Assembly: GCF_000276665.1 (NCBI RefSeq)
Contig: NW_004955417.1
Span: 21,084,263-21,148,262, forward strand
Origin: Chinchilla lanigera
Taxonomy: Eukaryota > Chordata > Mammalia > Rodentia > Chinchillidae
DNA length: 64,000 nt
Direction: 5' to 3'
A program made the translations under genes and the position numbers. The notes under the pieces were generated by a model that saw only the letters and a list, made by a program, of their open reading frames with translations, did no database searches and had not been told where the DNA came from. This document shows positions 34,821 to 45,844 of this stretch, piece by piece. Position 1 is the first letter of the stretch, and every line of letters begins with the position of its first letter.

Positions 34821-35220
34821 ATTCTATTTTTTATAACAGTTAAGAATATCTTAATTAACTAAAATCGAGAAGGTATTAGCAATTCAATATTATAAAACTA
34901 TGTTTCTGCTTTTGCACCTTGCTTTGCTCATGAATATAATAACGTATTATGCCAGATAATTTGTAGTGAGTAAAACGTTCCGTGTGCCGTGATTCCAGGC
35001 AGCAAGCACACTCTTCATTCTTCATGGTAAGCCTTCTTATACTGTACAAAAATAAGAACTTAGAGAATATGTGTTTCACAAATAGGTTGCCTTAGCAGGT
35101 GAGGTAACACTTTCCACACTGAAGATACTTAAATTTAGCATAGCTTATTGAAAAGATTAAGTTTTAAATTTTGGTAAGAATTCTGAATCCTTTTCTGTTA
35201 AAGGAGCACCATACTCATGA

Positions 35221-35548
35221 TGGTGTGTTGGAATTCTCAGCTTGACTAGATTGTCAGATGCAGAGGAGATTAGTAAAGTGTGAAGTTTGGGTATGTTGGT
35301 TGGATCATGGGGTGCGACCTTGGGGCTGTATCAGGACCACGGTCCCCCTCCCTCTCCCTCTTGCTCTCTGCCTTCTGACTTCTATGAAGTGAACAGCTTT
35401 CCTCTGTTCTGCCCTTCTGCCATGATTTTTCTGTGGAGCATGTTGAAGGTGGCCTGAGAGCTCTGAAATTGTGAGTTAAAACACAATCTTTTTCATTTAA
35501 GTTGTTTGTCACGTATTATGTTTCAGCAGTGGAAAATTGACTGATATA
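35221..35548 (+). mobile_element. ORR1/MaLR-like solo LTR
   Basis: Begins 'tggtgtgttggaattctcag' with 'cttgactagatt', contains 'gttggttggatcatggggtg' and 'gacttctatgaagtgaacag', and ends 'agcagtggaaaattgactga'. The 'cttgact-gatt' start and 'attgactgatata' end are typical for MaLR LTRs. The minus-strand frame 35270-35512 is spurious. Confidence 0.7.
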
Positions 35549-37976
35549 GTACTCAGCAAGTTATGAGACAAAATAATCTATGCATAACAGAAGACTGAAA
35601 TGGATCAAAATTACTGTAGCTATTCTAGAATAAAGTCATATACTGAAACTAAAATAGACTTTAAAAAGAGGTTTATCTGGTGACTATTTTTATGTTCCTT
35701 ATCCACATCCTTTACTTCTATGATCTCCTGAAGACAATTCATTCTTTCTTTGGCTGCAAAATCTGACTTTAAATCATCATTAAAAATTTTAATGTCAATT
35801 TGTATGGTCTTCACTGAAACATTCAAACATTTCTATTAATCCTTGAAATATAGTAATCATTTGTCTTTTCTTTCTCTGATGATTCCAACATATGAAACTT
35901 CAAAGACTCTGATTTTGTTATCATTTTTTGGCTTCCAACCATAGCAATTTGTTTTTTTGTGGGTTCAATGAATTTGCTTTATCCCGTTGCCAATTTTCCA
36001 TGAAGTACTTTTTTTTTTTAATGTTGGAAATTGAGATCTGGAATAAAAATGAATCCTTCAGACAGAATTTTGGTTTCACTTTGGTGCCTGGCTTTTTTAC
36101 CAGACAGAAGACACTGTAAACAAAATTTTGGTTCGGGTTGTTTGAAACCATATAACTATTACACATTTTATCTGTAAATCTGCCTGAGGACTCTACAAAT
36201 TATGAGGTGAATATTTTCTTTTACTCTTATACTTAGCAGAAGTGAAAAGAAAATGGAATGCTGGTATGTAGCTGGGTAATAACAAGACTTATTTATTGCT
36301 ATCCCACATTTATTGCTTCAGTGCTATACTAACAGGTTCAGCTTTGTACAGATTGATCAACTAGATCCTACTTCAGGAGCTGGGCCTTACTTTTCTTTTG
36401 ATTCTCTAAGATTCACAAGGCCATGAGCAGTTACACTTAAATTCGTTAGGCACCGCTCTGAGGCCCACAGACAACCTCATTGCTAGGCTCAAATTTTCAA
36501 GTGCTGCCCTGTACTTTACTCAGATTTCTGTCTGAAATTTTCTTCTCTATCACTAAAAATATCACTGTTTTCTGATATCTATATTTTCCTGCATGTGAAT
36601 ACAAATCTAGGTTCTTAGTTCACTATCCTTCCAGTAAAGAAAACTGTAGTACCAAATCTGCAGAACTGATATTTATGTATGTTGAGTTTAGCACATTGCA
36701 ACTGGAAGCCCAACTTATCCTATTATGTGTCATTGCGCTACATGGTTAGTTCCCTCCCATGACTACTCTAAATTTATGATACTGAAAATATTCCTCAAAT
36801 TTATTGTATTTATCTTTATTAATTATATCTTGAATACATATATGAAATGTTCTGGATCAGAGATGGATTAGTAATCATTTACTTGATAATTTGCCAATAT
36901 TTACATACATTATTTACAAAATGATTTCATCTGCCTTGAATTTTCCTAGATCTTACCAGTTGAGCAACATGAGGAAAGCCAGATAGAAAAAATACTATAT
37001 TAGTGGATGGAGAAAAATATACTTCTTAAATTATAGCAAAGAAGGAATCTGATGCATGCTCTGCACTCTTGAAAGAAGGAAGAAAAGGATTTATTCCATA
37101 GGGAGATATAGGAAGACCCTGAGTTCTTTTAGTAACTCATTGGATAGTACATATATGTCATCTACAGCCAGGAAAGCCCAACTATGTCTGGGTTCTAAGG
37201 CATAAAGTCATCTCTTCTGAGACCTAAATACTTTCCCAAATTAGTTAAATGTTTGACATTTACCCACTACTGACACTGTTGTAAGTTATTGCTGTAAGTC
37301 ATTACTAGACATGTTCTTATACTAGGCCTCCAACTTTATAGCAAAAGGTATTCATAACGCACTAATTCTGTACACACATAAATGTGTTTCCTCTCTCCCT
37401 CATCATATTATATCGATTTATTGCCAAAACAATGTTCCTAAAATTGGAGGATGATAATGTAAATCGATTAGGCATAGTCTAAAGAAGGCGTTAATTTCAA
37501 AAACAGAACAGTATTACAAAGACATACCTAAGTTTCCAAGAATATTTTTTTGGGTTAAGGTTTCTTCTTATGAAGATTCTGTATAAGCATTAGAAGGTTT
37601 CAAAAGAAGTTTCAGTACAATAGAAATACCAAGAAAAGATCAGTAAGATGGAAAAAGCACATGCTTTGAAGTTTACCATGAGAATGACTTATCTCAGTGT
37701 ATACTCAAACAAAAGACACTTCTTAAAATTAAGGAGTTGCTAGAAGAAAAAAAAATTGTTACCCTTCCTTTATCCCAAAGAGCAGATTTAAAGTTCTGAC
37801 CTGTAACTTCATGGAAACACAGGCAAAATACTAGTGATTCAATGTAGCATACAGTATTGAATATACATTTTCATACACTTTTGTGTGCAACAACCTGGAT
37901 ATCATTCTCACCTCTGCTACTTAGTGAATCAGAAACAGGTTTCTCTTCCATAGGGGAGACACTGTCACTATCACAG
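35549..37976. other. Unassigned DNA
   Basis: No named repeat with confidence. Minus-strand frames at 35620-35826 and 35921-36166 lie in the same block and are rich in K, N and E. They could be fragments of one decayed coding sequence, but I recognise no family. A short MIR-like patch may exist at 36185-36245. Confidence 0.35.
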
Positions 37977-38281
37977 TAATGAGAATGTTCAGGCTGCCTG
38001 GAGGGAGAAGCCCATGAAAACAAATTTACTGTTCAGGCTCATGGAGGGTGGGAAGACACCAGCCAAGGCAAAGTCTTCATACTCAACACTTGAAGTTACC
38101 TGCTAGGGGAAAAAGGGTGACCAAAGTCCTTGGCCTCTTTCTGAGGGCACAAATCTTAATCCTGAGGGCTCTACCTTCCTCATCTAATCACCTATCTGAG
38201 CCCCCACCTCTTAATATTATTGAATTGGGAATTAGATGTCAAAATTTGAGATCTGAGAAGACACAAAGATTCAGACCATAA
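37977..38281 (-). mobile_element. MaLR (MLT1A-like) LTR
   Basis: Read on the plus strand the 3' end comes first ('gttcaggctgcctgg', 'aaaacaaatttactgttc'), then 'aatcttaatcctgagggctc', 'catctaatcacctatctg', 'ccccacctcttaatatt', and finally 'gattcagaccataaca', the complement of a TGTTATGG LTR start. This is the usual MLT1A order. Confidence 0.75.
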
Positions 38282-40015
38282 CAGATACTTTGTGTGTATC
38301 CATTAGTGAAATAGAAGGGTCACAGTGAACTTAATGATCAGTGTTAGCTTATGGTCGCTATAGGTTCATTATTCAAAAGAATACCGAATGGTAGCAGAGG
38401 ATAAAAATATATCCTGTATGCTTTCTGTACATTACATTTGGATTAACTGTACTGTTAATTTTTAAAGACCTTCTCAGACTTGAGTGTTTCCTGAGGAAAC
38501 AGGTAAATATATGTACTTTCAAAATGAGTATTCTAATTATACTTGAACACATGTTTTGTCTATTTAACTGTGTATATATACTTACTTATATACTTTATAT
38601 TATGAATTACAAATATATGAAATATATATGTGTACACACTTTTAATAGTTGACCAGGTGAAAAGATACAGAAGCAATTTTTATCTTTATTTTTGTAAGGT
38701 CATCAACTTCCATTTACCTTAACTCAGTCTAAATTTGTATATTTAGGAAATGCACAGAAAAATAATGATCAATGACCATTGATAAGTCTGATGCAGAAAA
38801 TATGAGACCAATATCATGGCTGTTTAGCTACCTGTGGCTTCACACCGCTTCCAGGCAAATACATTTGAGATGAAACTTCTTGAAAGCATTTTATTTAGTT
38901 TCATTTGCAAGCTGTTTACTGCATTGAGCATGTCATTTAGAACATTTCATCCCTATCTCAAAATAATAAATTTTGCTATGCCACAGCGTTTATTCTCACA
39001 CAGTTATACTTACAGCAAAAATAACTATTTCAATTCTGTTACATTATGCTTTGACCTGATAACATCCATTTATCATTTTGCCAGCTGTAATAAGTATCAT
39101 CTTAATATGTTAATATTTTTAAAGTATTCAACTCTGTTATCCCTTATTTCATGAGGATCTCTATTCAGTATCATTTCCATAATCCTTTTATATGAATAAA
39201 CACTTGTATCTCTCATTAATCATCTGACAGAGTATTGTTCACAGGTCATTCTCACTGATGGTATTAGAATTATATAGTTTCCACTGAAGTATAAAAAAAA
39301 GTATGAGCATTGAGTATCATATTAGAAAATTTCAGGTATGCACTCTATGCTTTAAAGAATAAACCAGCTTCTAAGATCTTTTGACAGCTTTGCTTCTTTA
39401 TCTCTGGTGAATAAGAAATATAAGAGAAGGGTTTGTGCCTGGACAGGGACTGGTGTATTTTGGGGTTCTCTATACAGTAATGTTGGGTCACTGAGTATCC
39501 TAATAAGGAAAAGGTATATGGCTTGACTTTTGAGAGGAAGGAAATTTTTATTATTTTACTGTAATTGGAAAATAAAAATATGGATTAAAATACATAAACA
39601 AGTATCTTCACAAAATATAAACATATAATATATAATATAATATATAACAATATAATATTGTTATAAATATGAAAATTTTTTTAAAAATGTAACCCAAAAG
39701 TACAAGTGCTCTTCACTCTAATATTTGAATGTTACTTTCTTCATGCTAATAATTTGATAGAAAGTGAGACAAATTAATAAACCATTATTATATGCTGAAC
39801 TCTGTTTCTATTGAAAGATAGTTTTTTACCTCACCTTTTACTTTGCAAAAAAATCCACTGGCCACAGACACGCACAAATGCACTTTGAATCTTACAAAGT
39901 ATACATGGTGCTTGTTCCCATAATAAGCTCTGAGGAGGAACCGTAAGAGGAAGCTGGTCAGGAATTAGTGTAGATTTGGTCCAGGTTCAGTGATGGGTTC
40001 AGGAAATGGGTTTTC
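38282..40015. other. Unassigned AT-rich DNA
   Basis: Includes an AT-only tract around 39623-39665 with a 'aacaatat'/'atattgtt' inverted repeat, and a faint MaLR-like patch at 39450-39540 ('ggggttctctatacag', 'taaggaaaaggtatatgg'). No gene seen. Confidence 0.4.
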
Positions 40016-40460
40016 CTTTGGTTGGAAGCTGTAGGGGACCGGGCGCCATAATAAATGCCATCTACAGGAGAGGAAGAGACAGCAGGACTAAAGCCACATT
40101 GGTAAGGAAGCAACGGCCACTTGCATTAGCCTGGATGCAAGAATGATCTGTGTTTTGTGGCTTATTTCACTGTACCGACACAAGATAAGAGTGATCTTGT
40201 CTTTTATTCCTCACAGTCTAGGAAAGGAGACACCCAAGACCTGCCTGTGCCCGGTGTCACCCATCACAGTGAGATTTATCGGTAACATTGATTTCTCTAT
40301 ATCGGGTGTCAGGACAGCTGCACTTGTCTTTGCATGTCTGTTCAGCAGAAACCAGATAACGTGATGCAATGCTGCAGTGGAGGAGCCAAGGTAGTGCAAG
40401 CACGTACCAGAAAATCATCCCTGCATAAAAAGGGCCAATCCGACTGTCTGACCCAAACCT
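40016..40460. other. CpG-richer unassigned block
   Basis: Around ten CpG sites in about 440 bp, starting with 'ggggaccgggcgccataata', against a CpG-poor background. Neither strand gives a convincing protein and I cannot match an LTR family, although a relatively young ERV fragment is plausible. Overlapping frames (40143-40364, 40211-40508) read opposite strands of the same DNA. Confidence 0.35.
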
Positions 40461-40468
40461 TCCCAATT

Positions 40469-40633
40469 GCTGGGCATGGTGGTGCATAGGTGAAATCCCA
40501 GCACTCATGTGCTAGGATCTTTGCAGGAGGATCTTTGCAAGTTCGAGGCCAGCCTGGGCTACAAAGTGAGTTCAAGACCAGCCTGAACTGCATAGTGAAA
40601 CCCTGTCTCAAAAGAGACAAAAAGAAAAAAAAT
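40469..40633 (+). mobile_element. B1 SINE
   Basis: Sense B1: head 'gctgggcatggtggtgcata', both internal repeats and 'gaaaccctgtctc'. The region before the internal duplication holds a small repeat ('aggatctttgc' occurs twice, 40515-40536). Imperfect target duplication 'aaaccttcccaatt' / 'aaaacctcccgatc'. Confidence 0.92.
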
Positions 40634-40721
40634 GAAAACCTCCCGATCTATTTAAACCTGTTCAGTTTTTCTGTGTCCTTGATCATATTTAAAATTACCC
40701 TAAAAGAGTCTATGCACTTAT

Positions 40722-40842
40722 GTTAGATTATAACCTCCATGAAGCCACAGTTATTGCTTGTTTAACTTTATCATGTATTTTAAAGCACACTGCAATAAAC
40801 TACTTGCTTAAAAAGAATTAAGGAATGAATAATGAAGGAAAT
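40722..40842 (+). mobile_element. LINE/L2 3' end
   Basis: 'cctccatgaagccacag', 'ttgcttgtttaac', 'tgcaataaactacttgct' and 'ggaatgaataatga' follow the L2 3'-terminal order ('ctccctgaggacagggac...tttgttcac...caataaatatttgttgaatgaatga'). Confidence 0.5.
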
Positions 40843-41012
40843 TAACATAACCAAAAATAATTATTTTCTCAGTTGAAGAGATCAATACACAAATACTCAT
40901 TTCAGCACATATAAAACTCCCATACATAGAAATGAGATAAGCATTTATATGGATAAATAGTGTAAAACTTACAGGAAACAGAGGAAAAATTTAAAGTTCA
41001 TAAATATGAATA

Positions 41013-41108
41013 GGGGCCTGGGATATAGCTCAGTGGCACAGCACCTGCCTGGAAAATGCAAGGTCTTAAGTTCTATTCCAGTACCACAAAAAAAAAAAAA
41101 ACCTTCAA
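41013..41108 (+). mobile_element. ID SINE
   Basis: Sense ID: 'ggggcctgggatatagctca', 'ttctattccagtaccaca'. Perfect 15-bp target duplication 'tcataaatatgaata' at 40998-41012 and 41109-41123, despite several substitutions inside the element. Confidence 0.94.
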
Positions 41109-41123
41109 TCATAAATATGAATA

Positions 41124-41775
41124 ATATTAGAATTTTCTACTACCACTAAGACTTAATCATTTCCAGGCAAATCCCCAATGTAATATTCTTTCCCCAGATA
41201 ATTACTCTTTCAAGTATGTAAATTGAACAAGGTCATGAACCAAAATCCAGAACATTACATTGTTTTTTTTTTTTATTTTAAAGAGAATGAAGCCAATAAA
41301 ACAGAATTTCAAAACAAGATAGCAGGAGATTAACTATGGTTAATATATCGTGTATTTTCATCTTCAAAGCAGTTGCTCAGATTATAAGATATAAGCATGC
41401 ATAACTGATCAAACAATATAAGCACAAATCATTTTTTCAATAACTGAAAGAAATCAGTAGTATAACTATCTTCTCCATCTTTTGTATATATATTTTTTCT
41501 TTTGCCTCCCTTCTTTTCTCCTTTCACCCATCCCAGTTGTTCTTTCTTTTTGAGCAGTTTCTTTCTCTTTCACAATATCTATTAGGTCTTGGGTCTTATT
41601 TATTGTTTCAATTTCTTACACTGGGGAGACAATATGATTCAGCTTGTCTTTCTTTTTGAGGAAGCTAAGGCACAGTGTTCTCCATTAGGGTCAAAGAACA
41701 AACCAGTACTAAGAAGCAAACAACACAGGAATGAATGAATGGATGCTTCAGGAGAATGGAGAATGAACATCCTAA
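41124..41775. other. Unassigned DNA
   Basis: No recognised element. A pyrimidine-rich stretch occupies about 41490-41575. Confidence 0.4.
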
Positions 41776-41789
41776 GGTTCCACAGTTGG

Positions 41790-41876
41790 TTTTTTGTGTG
41801 TGTGGTACCAGGAACTGAACTCGTGATCTCGCGCTTGCCAGGCAGGCGCCATGCCACTGAGCTAAATCCCCTTCCC
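41790..41876 (-). mobile_element. ID SINE
   Basis: Antisense ID: 'ggtaccaggaactgaactcg', 'cgcttgccaggcaggcgcca', 'ccactgagctaaatcccc'. The tail reads TTTTTTGTGTGTGTG. Imperfect target duplication 'ggttccacagttgg' (41776-41789) and 'ggttccttgtttgg' (41877-41890). It interrupts the minus-strand frame 41639-42043, which is partly SINE. Confidence 0.92.
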
Positions 41877-41890
41877 GGTTCCTTGTTTGG

Positions 41891-42929
41891 AAGAGAGTGA
41901 CAGAAGAACCTGCTCAGGCTGGAGCCCAGTGGGCTGGGGTTCAGAGAGTCATTCCAGGGCAGTCCAGACAGGCTACACGTGTGTATGGCGCCTGAGCTGG
42001 TCTTCCTGAAGAAAACCAGAAGACTAGAGATTGCGTCATCCACACAAAGAGACCTACTTAACTTCTCTCCACCAGCCCAAGCAGATGAGAATATTGAGCA
42101 TCTTTCAGGGCAACATCTTCAACAAGAATAAGCCACCCAGGAGATGTTGAAATCATAGGCCCGAGCCAGATGGGGCGGTGGGAGATGACTCCTTATTAGC
42201 AGAGGAAGGAAGGGGCGGTGTTAACACCTGCGTAGTCATTAGTAATAATGCATTTGTAGTCCTGAAATATATTTCGTAAAACAATTAGTCACTCAGAAAC
42301 TAATGGAAGCTGATTTTTGTAAGTGTAGCATGTTTGAAAATTGCTTCATAAATACTCCTTAAAGTTATTTTTGAAACTAAAAACAGGTTTAACTTTGTCT
42401 CTAAAAATTAAAGTCAATTTTTAAAAATCTAACACATTTCTATGTAGAAGACGGATGCATAAGATTTTTTGAAGGATCTCACACATGCCAAATATTCCAT
42501 AAAATATGTTAATCGAATACAGGTAAAATGATTGAAGATTAAATTACTACTCTTGCTTATACTCTGTTTTCTCAATTGAATTCTCTGAGGTGGAAGGAAT
42601 GTGATCAGTCCTCATGGGAAGATATATTTGCTTTGAAGATGAGATCAAGTCATTTATTTAAAAAAGATAAAGAGAGCTACATTAGCGGAGAATGGTAGTA
42701 CTCACTGTCTGTAATATTATATCATTTCACATAACTTACAATTAAAAAATGACTCTACATTTAAATAGACTCACATTTAAGTTGGAAATGAATTGCGAAT
42801 TAGTTCAATTTCCTCTTTTTCACTGAAAAAGTAATTATATAAACAACTATTTGTTAAGAGATTGATATGGTATATGATTATATTGTCATTAATCTTTTAA
42901 TAATTATTCTTGTCACAAATACATTTCAT
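41891..42929. other. Unassigned DNA
   Basis: The first 350 bases are GC-richer than the flanks ('gccagatggggcggtgggag', 'ggaaggggcggtgttaac') but carry no identifiable gene or repeat. Confidence 0.4.
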
Positions 42930-43165
42930 AAATCTTATGCATTACATTTCACAAAAAGATAGCAGCATATTATTAAAAGAAAATAATATAGTTTAGAAAT
43001 GGAAAGGGAACCAAACGATGCAGAGGGGGGAAGGGAAAAGAAGAGGTGTAAAAAGAAAGAAGGTGCATTATGAATATGTACCAGCTTCCCAGAATAAATG
43101 TAATTATTACATACTGCAAGCACATACTAATACACAGGAAAATCTTAAAAAATATATAATAAATC
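42930..43165 (+). mobile_element. L1 3'-end-like fragment (repeat B), sense
   Basis: The minus strand contains 'cttgcagtatgtaataatta' and 'catttattctgggaagctgg', the same text seen in three other fragments (44580, 59222, 60835). Here it lies in the opposite orientation and runs into an A-rich 3' end at about 43140-43162. A G/A-rich segment precedes it. I infer an L1 3' UTR. Confidence 0.5.
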
Positions 43166-43867
43166 TATAGCTTTTATTTAAATATTCTTACAAAAGCTAG
43201 TTCACCTAAATTGCAAAATTTACTTTCTTAGAACAAAAGATTTTCTTTTTTCAAGAAGTTATACCTCATGTAGAATGTCTATAAAAATATGGGCATAGTT
43301 CACGGTGTCATGTTTTAATTTCAGGCCCTTATTGGGTTTTAATTAATCACTATGAAATATTCAAACTTTTAATAAAAAAATTTTATTATCACTGAACTCT
43401 CCCATTAAAAAAAAAAACAATCAAATGACTATTTCAAAGTGCTATATTTTCAGGATAAATATTTGTATATGTTTCAAAGCTGCATTTCAAAGTTATGTTC
43501 TGAATAGCAATGAGAAAACTTTCTATTGAACCACTAAGGACTTCAAGTTAACTAAATTTTCAGAGTAGAATTTTAGATTTGTCTGCAAAATATGTATTTA
43601 TGTAATATTTCTTAGCACTTTTGTACTGTATATGAAATACCATAGGAATACAGATATAGACAAAGCATCATCGATTCATCAGATAACACATAGTCCAGAA
43701 ACTAAGAAAAAATGCTCACTACTCATGTGGGTCGATAGTGAGATATGCCATAAATAATGTGTACAAAAGTTATGCCAAAAAATGAGATTATGGAAAAAAA
43801 TGAAGGTGAAAATACTTTCACTGGAAGAATGCTGAAGAATGAAGAGAACTTGGTAATTTGGTCAGGG
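43166..43867. other. Unassigned AT-rich DNA
   Basis: No recognised element in about 700 bp. Confidence 0.4.
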
Positions 43868-44275
43868 TGTTAGTTTTCCAGGGCTTCTAGACAGAATTGC
43901 CATAAAACTGTTGACTACAACAGGAATTTATTCTCTTATTGTTCTGGAAGTTAGAAGTACAACAGCAAGATGCAGACTGGATCAAACTAGTTCCCAAAGG
44001 AGTTTGGGAACAAGGAAGACTCTGCATTTGTCTTTTCACACCTCGGGTGGTTCCAAGTGCTCTTTGGCTTATAGCAATATAAATCTAATCTCAGGGTCTG
44101 TCTTCACATGAGCTGCTCTCCCACTTTTACCTTCTCAGTCTTCCAGGGGTGCTTGTCATTGAAATTGGTCCACCCAAGATGATTTCATTTCAAGATTCAC
44201 AACATAATTATGTCTGCAAAGACTATTTTTTTCCAAATAAGATCACATTCACAGGTTTAATGGATTGAGACTGGA

Positions 44276-44277
<2 letters not shown>
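43868..44277 (-). mobile_element. MLT1-type LTR
   Basis: Plus-strand text runs 'tgttagttttccagggcttc', 'acaggaatttattctcttat', 'gttctggaagttagaagt', 'gtcttcacatgagct', 'tgtctgcaaagactattt', 'ccaaataagatcacattcac', precisely the complement order of MLT1B/C. Length about 410 bp. A (CA)n run follows at its 5' LTR edge. The plus frame 43911-44111 is incidental. Confidence 0.82.

Positions 44278-44315
<38 letters not shown>
44278..44315 (+). repeat. (AC)n microsatellite
   Basis: Uninterrupted AC dinucleotide run of 38 bases directly at the end of the MLT1-type LTR. Confidence 0.97.
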
Positions 44316-44323
<8 letters not shown>

Positions 44324-44579
44324 ATTGAATTCCACTATTCATTACTACAGAGATTGGTGGGAGGAGTTACTAGGAAAAGATGAAACAAAGTGAACTGATT
44401 TATAGGAGGATATAGTATGATTTAAAGTGAATAATAGTCAGTTCAGAGAACATCCTCTAATGAATGACTATATAGATGGTCAGACAGGGTAAGTGGAGAA
44501 TACACTTTGACTGTAAGACTGTAAGACTGTAAGCATGTTTGACGGAGGAGGTATTGGGGTGTATCTGGCAATGAGACAA

Positions 44580-44745
44580 GATTCTGTTTTTCTCTTTAGC
44601 TTTTTTAAGTTTTTAAATTTTGCTAGTGCTTGTTTGCAGTACACAATGATTGCATTCATCACGGGGAAGTCTCACGTGTACATAACACGTTTTACTTCTT
44701 TCTGTTTTCCCTTTCTACCCCCTTCCCCTATTATTTTATTTTTAT
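44580..44745 (-). mobile_element. L1 3'-end-like fragment (repeat B), antisense
   Basis: T-rich start (complement of a poly-A tail), then 'gcttgtttgcagtacacaat', 'gattgcattcatcacgggga', 'gtacataacacg' and a pyrimidine-rich block. Matches the fragments at 59222 and 60835. Confidence 0.5.
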
Positions 44746-45739
44746 GAAAATTGTGAGCTGAGAGTGGAAATGGAGTAAGGGAAAAGAATTAAGGAGACTG
44801 ACTTCTCTAGCCACATGTTACAGACTGGTGTCTCAATTTGGCAAATAAATACATCATGAAAAAGCACAAGATTGCATTAAAAGATAAACAGATGTGGGCT
44901 TAGAACAACATATGAGGAAATGCAGAGATGAGAGAATGTTATTTGCATTGCTGTGTCAATAACATTCGCTGTACGTGTAAAGATTAGGCCCATCTCTGAA
45001 ACTTTAATTGCATGGTGCTGTCACAGCACACGTCTGCCTCTTTCAGGGCTTGATTTGGGTGGTACAATCACCACAATTTTTTCTTGGGCTTCACCTGTTT
45101 CTTTCCATAGTGCATGATAGATATGTGATATAATAGACCAAAAACTGTACCCAAATCAGTGTTCTGTCTACCTCACAGATTCAAGCAATTTAATGTTTTG
45201 AAAAGAATGTTAAGGACATTTCTACAAAACTGGTATCAGTGTAGTCACTGGAACCAACCAAAGCATGTTCTGATTGGAACTGACTGTACTTGGGGATTGA
45301 TATTTTTGGAAAATTAAAACATGAAAAATCCATTCAGACTTTGCTTAGGTCTCATAAAAATAATTTAGAATCAAAAGTACATCATCAAATGCAATTAATT
45401 TTTTGAGATTTTCAAGCTGTAATTTGTTTTCAAAAGAGAATGAATAGAATTATTTTGAATGTAAGAAAATATATCTACATACTCTGTTATGCTTGATAAA
45501 AGTTGTACTTGTATGTTTTATTTGTAAAGATGTGGATTAAACAACTGTGAAAACATTAAGTTGTGACTTCAATCATAGCACTAGAAGTGTCATGTACGGT
45601 CCATGAGCATGATGATAACCACCTCTCCATGATGCCCCAGCCATTTATCTGCTATAAACTGAAAATTCATTATAAAAAGGACATCTCTGGTGCTTTTCAA
45701 AATAACAATTTTAAGGTAAAATTAAGATTTTTAAATCCT
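44746..45739. other. Unassigned DNA
   Basis: No recognised element in about 1 kb. Confidence 0.4.
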
Positions 45740-45838
45740 GGGGCTGTGGATTTGGCTCAGCAGCACAGCGCCTGCCTGGCAAGTGCAAGGTTGTGAGTTC
45801 AATTCCTGGTACTGGAAACAAAACAAAACAAAACAAAA
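45740..45838 (+). mobile_element. ID SINE with (CAAAA)n tail
   Basis: Sense ID: 'ggggctgtggatttggctca', 'gagttcaattcctggtactg'. Box A carries an A-to-G change (TTGGCTCAG). Tail is (CAAAA)n. Flanks 'ttttaaatcct' / 'tttaaacctc' form a weak target duplication. Confidence 0.93.
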
Positions 45839-45844
45839 AATTTA

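Noticed and set aside
35620..36166. Two neighbouring minus-strand frames as a split gene
   Set aside because: Lysine/asparagine-rich and in AT-rich DNA; I could not find a frame-joining logic or a family, so I left it as unassigned.
40016..40460. CpG-island promoter
   Set aside because: CpG count is elevated locally but GC content and length are too low, and no gene starts beside it.
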